Below are positions 22,091 to 33,989 of a DNA stretch of 64,000 bases, one piece after another. The notes beneath the pieces were generated by a model. That model saw only the letters and a program-made list of their open reading frames with translations. It made no database searches and was not told the DNA's origin. The stretch covers positions 5,956,473 through 6,020,472 of the forward strand of contig OX442431.1 of NCBI GenBank assembly GCA_949361645.1, written 5' to 3'. The position numbers were made by a program, and so were the translations under genes. This DNA comes from Spongilla lacustris (taxonomy: Eukaryota > Porifera > Demospongiae > Spongillida > Spongillidae). Positions within the stretch are counted from its first letter, which is position 1. Every line of letters starts with the position of its first letter.

Positions 22091-24495
22091 CACCGCATCC
22101 ACGAGAAAAGTGGGGAAATTCGTCAAATTTTGGGGCTTTGCAAATAGTGATTAATTCCCTCTGTATTAATACGATTCTCGGATTTGCTAAAATTCGTATA
22201 TTTGACCATTTTGAGGTACGTACAGTACTGCATGTATTTCGTGACAGGTTGCATTGGAACAAATATGGTGATTATTGTAAGAAAATGGGTTCAGGTAAGT
22301 TGGTTCGCCAGGTACACTTTTTTTCTTATGCATTCTTATCCTGTTAAAGCTTGACACAAATGTAAAATAAAAATGCAGTGTACAAATGAAAAATTAACAT
22401 TGCAGTCAAGATAGGCATGCTATACCCGTTGCTTCTTTGCTTGTCTGCATGTGTTTGCGTCCGTCAATGCTTGGCCCCGCCTCTTTCTAACGAGTGTAGA
22501 ATTTTCACCTGCATCGTTTGCAATTTTACGCTCACTTGCCCCACGACAGGAAGCTCGGCCAATCGAATCTTTCTTGATGTATATTCTTCTGCAAGGCGTG
22601 CTACTACTGCTTCTGCCGACACTTTTACACGGCTCGCTACACCCTCTTGCCAACAGTCGAGGATGAACTCTTCTACTCTGCTGCTAAAGCCTGGGTGCAT
22701 GTTTTTTCGGACCTGAGCCCATCCGATTTGGAAATTTGCTTCAAACGTTGCATGGCATACCTTCTACAGCAGGGAATAATGCAGACACACTAGCAACATT
22801 ACCATCAACAGATAAATCCCTTGTAGCCAGTACACTATCCGCATAATGCATAGCCATGCTAAGGGCATTTTTGGGGACAAAGATACTACTACATACATGC
22901 CTCTCCAGAAATATATCAGATTTGAAGTGGTATTTGCATTTGCTACATTGTGGATAAATAGCCTTCACCTCTTCTAGTCTCTTTGCTGCATCCTCCTCTT
23001 GCTCCTTTTTTAGCTTCAGTTTAGTTGCTCTATCCTTTATTTTTTTCTTTTAGCGCCGTTGATGCTTTATAGTTGCTGCCATATGACGGTTGACATCACT
23101 GCTCATGAGGATGCGCACTCCAGTATTCATACCAGCTACATGAAGTGGGTTTTCATTAGCAGAAGCAGAAGGAATAATTGGTGCATTAGCACACCTGGAA
23201 GGTACATACTGCCCCAGGCTTTGAAAGAAGCTCATCTTTGTTATATGTTGCTGAACTCCACCAATTAATTGGTTGCTAGTAAAATACTTGGTAGCATAGA
23301 AGCTTGCAATTCCTGGAATGGTCCTCAATCCAAATGAACAGAATGGAGCCTTAAAATCTGGTTTTACTAGCAAGACTGTGGTGTTCTTCAGCAATTTTGT
23401 TGCCAGGACAGTATATAGTTGTTTAGCACTTGTCACTTTTCGTCCACCACTGCCTTCAGAAATATAAGTGTCAACTCTTGCTTGTTGGTGAGAGAAGTGT
23501 GTATCGCAAACATCTTTCCTTGCTGCTGCTTCGTTGTGATAATAAGCAATGCATTCTAGGCCAGCAGCTCTAGCTACTAGAGGTAGCAACTGTGTTATGA
23601 CATTTCCACCAAAATTCTTTGCATTGTCACTTTGCAGAATGACCTTCTTTATGTGTGGAAAGCGTTGCTTAAGCATGTGAAATGTTGCTTCAAGACAGGT
23701 TAGGGCAACTGATGAATCTGTTTTCTCATCACTAAGTACAATTGAGTCGAAAAAATGTAGTGTTGTTCCCTCACCATTTTCATCACTGTCCTCCTCCTCA
23801 GTTTCCGAGTGGCTAGTGTCTTTGTTACCCTCGTCTTCTACTCTGTCACTCCCGAACTGAAAGACTGAACCCTTCAAAAACCATCGGAAGACACGAAATC
23901 TTCTTTCACAGTTGCAAATTGCCGTTGTTCTACACTAGGCAAATGCAGAACATCATTTTCGGCGCTCCACCAAGCCAGTAGTATAACAAAAGAACAAAGA
24001 TGAGGCTATTGTAGCGCTGATAGCGCTACGCTAAGCTAGAAATACGGTGCATGATACGATTGTAGTACTGCTATGTACCGAAATTTAATCACCTACAGTG
24101 TATGATGACGTAAGTAAACAGTCGATTAATTAGTTGGGAACGAGTAAGACTTTGCACCGATGTACACTAGTAAGGATTGATGATTTGTACATTACTTTAG
24201 CTTCTGCAAACACTTAATCATAGTATAAAAAGGAATTTTGTTGCAAAATGCTCTGAATAGGCTGCAGAAAAATGTGTACGAAACACACATTGCAAGTACG
24301 CAAATCGCAAACCACGGACGTTCTGCGTCATGTCATGCAAACGTAGTGTGTCAAATCGATCCGCTTCACAGTGCACACACTGGCAAGTGATAGAGCTTTA
24401 AGTGGAATAACGTATCAAAATAAAAACTCTTGAGGAGGGAATTATGAAAATCTTGTGAGCCCCAAAATTTCCCCGCGTTTCTAGTGGATGCGGTG
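22091..24495 (-). mobile_element. TTAA-flanked DNA transposon with broken transposase
   Basis: The left end CACCGCATCCACGAGAAAA (22091) and the mirrored right end (24495) form inverted repeats of about 40 bp that also share GGGGAAATT and TTTTGGGGCT. The right flank is TTAA (24496-24499) and the left flank is TCAA (22087-22090), one change from TTAA. That fits TTAA-targeting superfamilies such as piggyBac or Kolobok; the transposase does not look like piggyBac to me. A 727-bp relative lies at 53549-54275. Confidence 0.75.
22420..23877 (-). pseudogene. DDE-type transposase with C2H2 finger, inactivated
   Basis: The N-terminal part has an acidic stretch and then 'VILQSDNAKNF' (candidate catalytic Asp) and 'YYHNEAAARKDVCDTHF' (candidate Glu). 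The middle has a zinc finger 'CSKCKYHFKSDIFLERHVC' near 22900. The C-terminal part, 'FQIGWAQVRKNMHPGFSS' and 'AELPVVGQV', matches a tail I associate with invertebrate transposon proteins. A TAA at 23050-23052 interrupts the frame, and a one-base shift near 22730 displaces the C-terminus. It would cut and paste the surrounding element. The N-terminal start is uncertain because the sequence from 23880 to 24495 holds no clear coding. Confidence 0.65.
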
Positions 24496-24770
24496 TTAAT
24501 AAGAACAACACATACACGTACAGAGGGTTATAGAAAAGAACATCTGCATGTGCGCAAGCGCAGATTATTATAAATGGAGTCCATTACACAACCAAAAACT
24601 GCTTGTGGTTAGGTATGAAAACGATATGACCATTTCGATACAAACGCATTGATTGAACGCTACTCATGGCCAATTAGATCGCTCCGCGCTTCAATACACA
24701 AGAGAAAATTCAGATTATTGAAGAACGAGAACGTGCTACATCATGTTAATATACACTGGAATTATTCAAT

Positions 24771-24835
24771 GGGGAGGGGGGGGGGGGGCATGTGCCCCTG
24801 GTGCCCCCCCCCTCCCCCCCCCCCCCCCCCCCCCA
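24771..24835. repeat. G-run and C-run hairpin
   Basis: A G-rich run, CATGTGCCCCTGGTG, then more than 30 C's interrupted by one T. The two homopolymers can pair. The sequence ends AGATCTGCCACTGC, just before the LTR start. The run length is unreliable in any assembly. Confidence 0.6.
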
Positions 24836-25089
24836 GATCTGCCACTGCTTAGCTATCTGATGATTGTGAAGTGATGAACTATGATAGGTGTAACTATTAT
24901 GCATATTATGTTATAATATAGCACGTGATGTGTGGTGATGTGTGGTGATAATTAGTTAGAGTTTTGAGTATGGTGGCAGCTTACTGGGATTGAAACGTGA
25001 ACGACTTTCTTTGTTCGGGATATTGCTACATATCAACTACCGGCTATTGAGTGCTTTGATTTTGGAAAACCGGAAGACTGGCCTAGTTG

Positions 25090-25862
25090 CCAGTTGGGTT
25101 TGCAGATTTTAACAATACCGACAGGTGCAAGTTAGTGCTCTGATTTACATGATGGGCGATAAGGCAGAGAACATTTTACGCTCTTTTGAAGACAAGAAGT
25201 ACTACAAGGTAGTGAGAGATTGATATGAAGCAAGAAGTGGAATGTCATTTACGAGCACACCAAGTTTAACCTAAAGAAACAGGAGGATGGAGAGCCTGTG
25301 GATGACTTTGTTACATCTTCCCCTTTTGATTATCTGCAGACTGAATCACTTTAACTTTAACAAATACGGAGGGGGATCCCCCTTGTGGTTGGCCAAATCA
25401 AATACTGGGGCTTTGCATTATTATTTGGAGAGTCTGGAGCTGGAGACATCCGCATCCTGATATCTTCCAGATCCAGTATATCCATAATGCGTATCGTGGA
25501 GCGCCGACGTTATAACGTAAAGGCTTCTGCTTTTGGGTGACTTGTTGCATCAACTCAAATGAAATGGGTAAAGTTTTCACAAACTATCATCAAATTATGG
25601 AACTTTTACCCATATGCATTTGAGCTGCATGCGAAAAGTCACCCAGAAGTCGCCACGTTTATAGTAACCTGAATAAAATTTAATTCTTTAACTAATAGGA
25701 ACTGATCCCTCCGCATCGTCAAAGTGCAATGGTGTAAAGGGGGGGAGAGATCTTCACATCATTGTCAAGCTGAAGTGCTTTTTACACCACTAACTGAAGT
25801 AATTGCCTGCGCCTACATTCCACATTCCAAATATCATGTATGGCCCCTTCTATTATAGTCAT

Positions 25863-25897
<35 letters not shown>

Positions 25898-25910
25898 CTG
25901 AGCCTGGTTC

Positions 25911-25942
<32 letters not shown>

Positions 25943-26500
25943 CTATGCCTGTGTTGGTCCAGTGAGACCTCCAAGATGAAATGATCAGAGATCAACTGGT
26001 GGTACATGTAGGCCTTAAGGATGCAAACCTTTCTGAAACATTGCAGCTGGATTCAGAGCTTACTCTGGAGAAGGCCATTGCTATGGCACACCAATCTGAA
26101 AATGTAAAGCTACAGCAAGCTACAGTAAGGGGAGAACAGAAGATTGCTGTATCCATCAAATAGCGTTTATCAAAACTACAATCTCAAAGTGGAGGAACTG
26201 AGTCCCCATCTAGTATAGGTAGTGTTTTAGGTGTGGGCGATTTCCACCCCATGCCTTCCACCAATGCCAAGCTAGAAATATCATATGCCATCACTGTGGT
26301 AAAATGGGGTATTTTCAATCTCACTGTCAAACACCTTCTACAGACATCAGTAGTTAGTGAGCAGAGAGGCACCGGTTTTGATGATATTTTAGATGCTGGA
26401 GGGGAAAGACCCTGGTTTGTGTGCGATTTAAAACAGACACAGGGGCAGATGTTACAGTTATCCCAGAGTCAGTGTTTAAGAGAATAATGAATGCAAATCT
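25090..26500 (+). pseudogene. Gag and protease remnants of the LTR element, with an internal insertion
   Basis: Gag-like 'VSALIYMMGDKAENILRSF' is visible near 25130, and 'DQLVVHVGLKDANLSETLQ' near 25985. Between about 25340 and 25960 sits non-Gag DNA: a foldback with mirrored GGGTGACTT/AAGTCACCC at 25536 and 25642, flanked by mirrored GGAGGGGATC-like ends, then a G37/C30 hairpin (25863-25937). A degenerate zinc knuckle lies near 26240-26330, and a retropepsin-like 'ADVTVIPESVFKRI' near 26450. The frame changes several times. Confidence 0.6.
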
Positions 26501-26699
26501 GCTGCATAGTGATAGAATACTGTGTGGTCCTGCCCAAATTGCTCCTCATGTTCTAGTGAGGAAGTGTATGTAGTACAAGGCTTGCAAACGCCTTTAATTG
26601 CACTTCCAACAACTAAAGCTTTGGGATTTGTTGTACGAGCATGTGCTACTGAATCAGGGGCCTATACCACAAGAATTTTCAACAGTTATCCTGATTTGT

Positions 26700-27970
26700 T
26701 TACTGGCCATGGTACTCTGGGAGAAGAGTACAAGATATGTCTAAGGCCACATGAAGAACTTTTTGCGCTTTATACTCCATGGAGAGTAGCCCTCTCACTC
26801 ATGAATGCTGTGAAAGAAGTTGGAGAGAATGGTGGAGTTGGGAGTGATTAAGCCAGTACAAGAAGCAACAGAGTGGTGTGCAGGTATGGTTGAAGTGGAT
26901 GGCAAGATACGTATATGTGTGGACGTCACTAAATTGAATTTTTTAAAAGTGTATGTAGAGATCGAGCTACAAATGTTGTCGTGCATGGAGTTGTAAGTAG
27001 AGATGATGATTCTGACAAGCCAGAGTTTGCATCCAATTTAGAAAGCACCTTCGCTCCACTAAGCCATGCTAATCTTTGCTCCATACAACTTTCATAACTC
27101 CATTTGGGAGTTTTTGTTTTTGCTTCCAAAGATTTCCATTTGGGATCACTTCTTCACCAGAGATATTCCAGAAGTGAAATTCTTCTTGGTCTTGATGGAG
27201 TTGTGTGTATGATGAACAACGTCTTGATTTTTGGGCCAAATCAGGAAATCCATGACATTAGGCTAAAAGATGTGTTGCAGTGGGTCAAATCTGCTGGGGT
27301 TACACTAAATAAAGACAAATGTGTATTCTCTCAGAGCAGTATGAAATTCCTTGGATGCACATGAGGTGAGGCCTGATCCAAACAAAGTAACTGCCATCAG
27401 TGAGATGCCTACACCAACAAACACAACAGAACTTAAGAGATAGTTTTGGATGATTAATCAACTTAGTACATTTACTCTGAACTCACTGAGCCGCTTCAAG
27501 AGTTTCTGGGTAAAAAGAACAGTGGACATGGAATGAAACCCACCAGAAAGTATTCTTTAAGCAGAAGGACAAAGTCAGTATGCAACCTGTTTTAGCTTTG
27601 TACTCTCACAAGTTGGATACTATTGTGACGGCGAATGCCTCTTTATATGGCATTGGTGCTGTGCTACTCCAGAGACAGCTTGATGGATCTGTAAAACCAG
27701 TTTCATATGCCTCTAGATCCTGAACTCCAACTGAACAGAAGTAGTATGCTCAGATTGAAAAGGAGTCTTTGAGTGTGACATGGGCCTGTGCGCACAGAGC
27801 ACTTCTTGCATGACTTCAATTTCAAATTGAGATGGACCATAAATCTCTTGTACCACTTCTGTGGTTTAAGAACCTTGAGGATTTGCCACTAAGGGTTCAG
27901 CGTTTTCGACTAAGATTGATGAGATTTAAGTACACAGTTTCACATATACCAGGAAAAGAGTTGGTCATTG
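26700..27970 (+). pseudogene. Reverse transcriptase and RNase H remnants
   Basis: RT motifs appear in order: 'GVIKPVQEATEWCAGMVEV'-type sequence near 26840-26900, 'FKRLPFG'-like pieces near 27100, the catalytic box near 27210 and 'VTLNKDKCVFSQSSMKFLG' near 27300. The catalytic Y-x-D-D box reads M-M-N-N. RNase H 'SLYGIGAVLLQRQLDGSVK' follows near 27640 with the first catalytic Asp replaced by Asn, and then 'EMDHKSLVPLLWFKN'. Multiple stops show the gene is dead. Confidence 0.75.
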
Positions 27971-28289
27971 CTGATACATTGTTTTGATAGATGTCATGCA
28001 TGCCAGCCGATCTCTTCAACAATTGATGCCAGTGATCAAGTGTGGATTGATGACCAGAATTTGAGAGGATCTATAGTAAAGGAATACTCCCCAAGATCTT
28101 ATTTGGTTGGGACTGAAAGGGGTAAAGAGTAAATTTGCCTCAATTGGATCAATACCGATAATGGATAATTCACCTTTAGACTCGTATTTGTTAACCTGGT
28201 TTAATGATTTCTTTAGCTTTGGGAAATATGGCCTCCTGAACATGCAGAGCTATTGCTTTTTGAACTAGCTAACAGATCGTCAACAGTAG

Positions 28290-30026
28290 CTTTGAAAAAC
28301 ATACTACCTCTTTAATTCATGTTACTGAGAAATGCCATATGGCTCAGGACCATTCAAGAAGCTAGCGTAACAAGCAGTATCCCTTATGCAACCATGTATA
28401 GGCTTGTTCATGACCCAAAACTTATCTATTGCTGTCTGCAAGGCTCCAAATGTACAATGAATCCCAAAGAAGAAGCTGGTTTGGTGAATTGTTGTACGTG
28501 GTTAAACAACTGAGGGGTAGGTGTAAGTAAGCGCAACTTACTTAGGTTCTGCTAGGTCGTTGATTGAGCGACATGATGGATCATTGGTACGAAAACTGGT
28601 CTGCCTACAATGAAATGGTACAACGGCTTTATTCACCGAGCTTGACAACGTGGCGATCGGCTACCTTTACGCAAACCAGTTGGCTTGTCACATGTTCAGG
28701 CTAATGGTTCATCACCTGAAGTTGTGTCAACATTTGTTAGAAAGCTCTGTGAATTCATGGAAGAGCGTGGATTGGATGTTGCAAAGGACATCTACAACTT
28801 GGGTGAAACCTTTCTAGACAGCATTTTGTACAGACATTGAAGCATGCTTTACGAGTATCTCGGAAGAAACCAAGAACTCTACAACATAGATTGGCCAACT
28901 TTCTGTTAACCTACAGGAATTCAAGGCATGCTAGTACTGAAGCATCACCAGCCACACTGATGATCAGTCGGGATCTGCGCAGCAGGTTACCCCTGTTGAG
29001 GCCTAATCTCAGAGGGACGGTAATGTGAGCGGTCACAAGGCAAGTCATGGGTAGATCTGCAGCCACGGAGCAGATGTTTAGCCCTGGAGAGAGGGTAGTG
29101 GTGAGAGACTACTGACAAGGGCATGATTGCTGGATACCAGCAGTTGTAAAGACAGACCTTGGAGCAAAAATTTACGAAGTTCAGTGTGATGGAGGTGGAG
29201 TCTGGGGGAGGCACTCTCACCAAATAAACAAGAATCCCCAAGGGGTGAGAGATGAGAAGCTGGATGATGACTTCTGCTGCCAGGAAGGCATGCAAGCTAA
29301 AAGACCTGACTTATGAATGGGGGCCAGAGGTTGCAGGAAGATCAGCAAGGGAGGGGCCTGCCATTTGTCAACTGGAACTGCCCCTGCTACAGAGAGCATC
29401 CTCGTATCCAAAGTACCCATCATGAGTCAAATACAAACACCTGAGGGGGGGGGGGGGGGGAGAGCTTCCATTGTTGATGGAAAAGGATCCAAGCCTCCAA
29501 GGGCACCAGAAGAACGTGGGGCAGGCACAGAGGACTCCTGTTGATAAAGAGTTTTCCAGGGGTGTCATTACTCGCAGTGGTCATGTGGTTTGGAAGCCAG
29601 CCAGGTATACAGATCCGGGTGACTGATTTGTGGGGGAGGTGTGAAGTACTGAGGTCAATGGTTATGTGGGAGTTGCACATTCAGGTTAATTGACTGGTGT
29701 GTTGTAATTAGGAGTTGATTGTGTGTGTAGCATTCGTTTTGTGTATGAAATTGATCTATTGTCATCGAGCATTGGTGAGACTTCACACAAGACAAGAACC
29801 GGAAGTAGCAGTTGAATCACAAGAAGAGGATGAAGCAGTAGGACTACAAGAATTAGAGGGAGTAGTTGAACCACAAGTGCAAGGGCATGAATCAGAAAGG
29901 CAATATGAGGCTCTAAATCTCAACAGTCCCCTTGCATCTGGTTCTCATAAGCAACAGGGATTAGTTCAATCAATACCAGTCATTACAAGGAGTGGTCGTG
30001 TATCTAAACCACCAAATAGGTTCTAG
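28290..30026 (+). pseudogene. Integrase and C-terminal tail of the LTR element
   Basis: Integrase-type pieces include 'KHALRVSRKKPRTLQHRLA' with 'FLLTYRNSRHASTEASPA' near 28840-28950, and 'GAKIYEVQCDGGG' near 29160. The frame at 29715-30026 ends 'VITRSGRVSKPPNRF', the usual end of Gypsy polyproteins, just before the purine tract and 3' LTR. A G-run at 29445-29460 and frameshifts interrupt the region. Confidence 0.65.
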
Positions 30027-30260
30027 AAAAGGGAGATGTGGAGTGATGAACTATGAAGAGTTGGCTATAACGCTACAATGATAGAAACACATCCTCAGCA
30101 CATATATATTCATCTATATGCCACTTAGAATGGATTGCAAAAAAACAAAGTAAAGAGATAGTAGTGGTGATCAAGTAACAGCCCCCAATCCAACCATGCA
30201 CTGTAAAAGAGAGTAACTTGAAATGTGGAGGCAAAGGTCTGCATTGGTGCTTAATTCATG

Positions 30261-30435
30261 TCAACACTGATCAAAGTATTGTGACAAAATATCAAGCAGA
30301 GATTTTATGGTACAGGAGTTTTTATGTAAAATAGCACTCAACTCAATCTGTCCTTTCCTATGCAGTGGATCAGTGATATTATGCAACAAATAGAATGACT
30401 TTACTAAAGCTGTTTGGGTATCCCAATACTTTTGA
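30261..30435 (-). CDS. Terminal exon of an unrecognised five-exon gene
   Basis: Acceptor GGTGGGTTCTAG precedes base 30435. One base completes a codon and 57 residues follow to TGA at 30261. The peptide is helical and Leu-rich ('TQTALVKSFYLLHN', 'SLLDILSQYFDQC'). It begins in phase 2, exactly what the exon ending at 31058 leaves. It lies about 120 bp beyond the LTR element's 3' end. Confidence 0.6.
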
Positions 30436-30469
30436 CTAGAACCCACCGCCAAAGAAACATATTCAGAGG

Positions 30470-30892
30470 ATGAGAAGTACAATGGTTGTTAATTGTGTTT
30501 ATTATGTATTAGCTTCTTTGGTAGACAATCAATTAACTCATGGATGGAAAAGCATGGCACACTATTGCAGTGACAATGCAAGGAAGTTAAAAAGGGTTTG
30601 GGCAGAAGTAATAGATAAGACCAAGGTTATTATCCAGTCGGAAATACAGAAGGGTAAAGAAGTGATGGAGAAATCAAAGATTGGCAGAATGCAGAAAGGC
30701 TGGTACAATACATGTGCTGACTATGATGAAGTAAGCCCTGGAATGGTGAACATTTTATGTTTATTTAGCTTTGGGCATCTGTCATCAAAAGTGGTTGCAT
30801 TTATAAGATTCCCACCTAAGAAATGTTTGGTCACTGATGAATACAATGTATTTAGAGATGATTTTACAGAACAGTACTGGGGCACTTCTTGA
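30470..30892 (+). CDS. Hypothetical ORF, 140 codons
   Basis: An open frame with mixed helical content ('SDNARKLKRVWAEVIDKTK', 'VMEKSKIGRMQKGWYN'). It is transcribed away from the terminal exon at 30261-30435 and overlaps no repeat I recognise. No family is identified. It may be an exon or a chance frame, since no convincing splice sites frame it. Confidence 0.25.
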   Translation: MRSTMVVNCVYYVLASLVDNQLTHGWKSMAHYCSDNARKLKRVWAEVIDKTKVIIQSEIQKGKEVMEKSKIGRMQKGWYNTCADYDEVSPGMVNILCLFSFGHLSSKVVAFIRFPPKKCLVTDEYNVFRDDFTEQYWGTS

Positions 30893-31057
30893 TTTTCCAA
30901 GGATTGGTGATAAAGATAGAAAAATTCATATCAAGTACAACAATAACCTTAAGTGGTCACTCCTCAGATAAAGAGTGATAGCAGGAGATGGCAAGTGGTG
31001 AAGATATGGGTGGATTGGGAAGACTCAATAAGGATATTCAAGAGTCAATGCAATTAC

Positions 31058-31167
31058 CTGGATAAACTGATGTGTACTTGATGTTGCATCATTTTCCCCA
31101 ATGAATCAAGTCTCTTGCACAGAAGAACTTGCATATTAGCTTTTATGTATCCCTGTAATATTTTATA
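31058..31167 (-). CDS. Exon of the unrecognised minus-strand gene
   Basis: It lies between the acceptor GATTCAAAACAG and the donor ATCCAG/GTAATT. It encodes 36 residues, starting YKILQGYIKANMQVLL, and enters in phase 0 as left by the exon at 32671. It exits with AG, completed by the T of the terminal exon. Positively charged amphipathic helices are suggested. Confidence 0.6.
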
Positions 31168-31169
31168 CT

Positions 31170-32480
31170 GTTTTGAATCTGTGTACAACGACCAATGAAT
31201 TTGAAACCAAAAAGGATCATGCAACCCATGAGTGAAATGCAAAATGATGGAATCTTGACAGTTCCTTTATGCATCAATTGAAGTAATTGTGCAAACCTTG
31301 TTCAAATATCAAAACATAATCCAGTTTCTCATGTGGTATGATAAGCCAAAGTTAAAGCATAGGAAGGCTTGACTGAACCTATCATTGTCTTTTGATGCTA
31401 CAGAATGTTTTCCTTATACCACAAGTACATTGTACTATAACGTTACTATTAATAATAGACATAATTATTTACAAATGAGCCAATATAGCCTATAGCAATA
31501 GAAAGCAATTATGAATGGGTGTGCACCTACACTTGACAGCAACATAATAGTTAGAAAATTTTCTATTTGACAGGTACATATAATTGCTACTTCTTATTCT
31601 TTACATTAGAATCATATAAATTTCCAAACAGTTAAAGCTATGGACTATTATTTACAACATTTCATACTACATCCTCTCCTTTTATTAAATGTATTTTGGA
31701 ACTTTACTCTGTGTTATAATTGTGAGATCAGAAGCTAATTAACACTTTTGCCAGTTAGACGTATCAAAATGTAGCTCATTTCCCACACACCGCCTGTAGT
31801 CCATGAAGACTACACTCTGCCTCTGCCTTCTAAATGTTATTTTTACATGCACATATATTCTATCTCATTTAAATGCATGTAAAACTCCAACAAGCATCCA
31901 CTCACACAAATTTACATTCACATATGCAATGAATACACCACATCACTCACCCACAACCTCACCTTGTTTTTGTGTTCATAAAACAGAGTGTTCATGTTAG
32001 GCATAGTCTCCATCTGTTTAATCATTGGTCACATGATGATGCACAATGCAAAATGGCCAGCAGACCTGCTTCAGAAGCTTGACCTTATAATTGGCCCGCC
32101 TCCTTAGTAACATAAAACTAATCCTGAGAGCACCCACACACACACGCACACAGGCACACACACAAAAGATGTTATAAGTTTTATAACAAGTTATAATTTT
32201 TTTTTTGTGCCTAGAAACAAAGGCCTTTTTATTTAGACAACCAAATGATTATCTTCATGCATAAACTAATCCAAATACACTATAATTATTTTTATTATAC
32301 TTATTTATTTTTCAACCATTTAGACAAGCTTAAAAGCTCCCCATAAAAGTACAAACTGCTAATTACATGACAAAACCACACTGCATTATGCTAGCTGCAG
32401 TTAGCAGTAACATTTACAGCCATAAATGGGATATTCATGGTTAAAATTATAAAATACATTTCATTACGCTTAGCAGATAA
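31170..32480. other. Intron, no gene recognised
   Basis: AT-rich, with a short (CA)n stretch at 32138-32163 and a hairpin TTATAAGTTTTATAACAAGTTATAA near 32172. No exon evidence. Confidence 0.4.
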
Positions 32481-32670
32481 ATAAAATTCATTTTTGGACT
32501 TGTCAACATGGTCAAAAAGATGTGCAGTTATAACATGTCAATCACAACCTAATCCCTTTGACAAAACCCATGGAGAACTGACATACACACCTGATGTGCC
32601 TAAAATTTATTATGCTCTTGTTCTTCTTTGCCCTCTCCAGCAGAAGGCGCCGCAGGAGACAAAGGCTCAC

Positions 32671-32722
32671 ATATATGAAACTTTGCCAGAGCTGTAACAG
32701 GTACTGAAGCGGCTCTGTGTCA
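32671..32722 (-). CDS. Short exon of the unrecognised minus-strand gene
   Basis: A 52-base exon after the acceptor GCTTTTGTCTAG, ending at ATATAT/GTGAGC. The first T completes a Ser codon, then DTEPLQYLLQLWQSFIY. The intron before it is 55 bases, typical of compact sponge introns. Entry phase 2 and exit phase 0 match both neighbours. Confidence 0.65.
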
Positions 32723-32777
32723 CTAGACAAAAGCAGTATCATCAGGCAATGTTTGGCAAACACACTCTAGGACTCAC

Positions 32778-32875
32778 CTGAATGTTGCAACGTAGTCTAA
32801 CAGTTTTAAGGTTTCCTCAGGGGAGTGGGGTTTGGTGGCACTTAAGATGGAGAGCAACTGCCCCAGCAATGTATA
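32778..32875 (-). CDS. Exon of the unrecognised minus-strand gene
   Basis: Acceptor ATATATTTTAG, donor CATTCAG/GTGAGT. It encodes 32 residues, YTLLGQLLSILSATKPHS then 'EETLKLLDYVATF', plus two bases. Only this frame is open. Together with the next exon it reads as a continuous helical repeat-like segment. Protein identity unknown. Confidence 0.65.
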
Positions 32876-32879
32876 CTAA

Positions 32880-33980
32880 AATATATGACATGAATATGCA
32901 ATATGTACATGTAGTTCTACATCCTTAAAAGTACTACACCATTTAGCAGTCCTTTAACTGTTTACAAAACAATCATAACCCAGAAACCACTAGAACTAGA
33001 CAATAAAATCACTACTGCTAGAATCATTGAAGGCTACTGTTGCCTACAGAGCTCAGTTGTAAATTTGTGAAAGCCAACCTGGTTCAGCAAAATCACACTG
33101 AGGGAGGGTGTGTGGCTTAAACAGGCACATTACAATTTTCTCACTGTACAGTATACATTGTACATCCATGTATAGTGCATGTGTACATGTGCAGCACATT
33201 ACACTATATAGAGTTCATAACTGCATAATTAACTCAACTGATGATGGCAACATCCTAAATTCCTCATGACAGAATTAAATAACTTGGGAAGTTAGCTCAA
33301 TATGTAGCACAATATATAAATATGCAGTGGAATAACTTTTCAAATCACCAAGCAATTAGTTTTATTAACATTAATTTGCTTTAAGGTTGAAGCGGCCTAT
33401 TAAATTTACATGCACAAGAAAATTATATGATCAGTTTATACAAACATGCTGATTTACATGTACTTATACTCATTGCCCATAAATTAACACCTTTATAAGC
33501 TTATGCCAAAGTAACACAGGAGATACAAAAGGGTAACCTCCCATCCACCTACTAGGGGTATACAGAAAGCCCTTTCATTTGGATTTAGGGAGGAACTCTA
33601 TGTACCGATGCTTTATAAGAAGTTTATGTCCAGAAAGCACCACATTAGAAATTAACAATTCCTGCAATTATTGTTCATATGGTACCTTCTGATTGCTAAC
33701 AGCCACTCAGTTATAAACACAGATTTTTTGTCCCTCGATACAACACAGCACCGCCACTTTTTACAATAAATTTTCAAGCTAACAGCTTGATGTGTTCATG
33801 AAAAATGCCAATAGATATTTTCAAGTTTGTTGCCCTGGTGGTTGAAAACTACTAGCATATTGAGAGACTCAAAGAAGTTGGTTAAATATCTTTATTTAAT
33901 TTTTTTGCTGCAAAGGGTGCAATATTATGGAATTAAAATTATGCATTACAAATACACACAGAATGAATTAACATATCAGT
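32880..33980. other. Intron, no exon seen
   Basis: AT-rich sequence without repeats or supported exons, lying inside the 2.8-kb gap between the exons at 32875 and 35656. Confidence 0.4.
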
Positions 33981-33989
33981 AGTCCATTG

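Larger units (their letters stand above)
24866..30140 (+). mobile_element. Decayed Gypsy-like LTR retrotransposon
   Basis: The start TGTGAAGTGATGAACTATGA (24866) recurs as TGTGGAGTGATGAACTATGA (30036), directly after a purine-rich AAAAGGGAGA, so these mark the 5' and 3' LTR starts. TGGTGGCAGCTTACTGGGA at about 24972 is a plausible primer-binding site, giving a short LTR of about 105 bp. Gag, protease, reverse transcriptase, RNase H and integrase remnants follow in the standard order, all broken. The two LTRs diverge quickly after the first 20 bases, so the 3' end is approximate. Confidence 0.7.
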
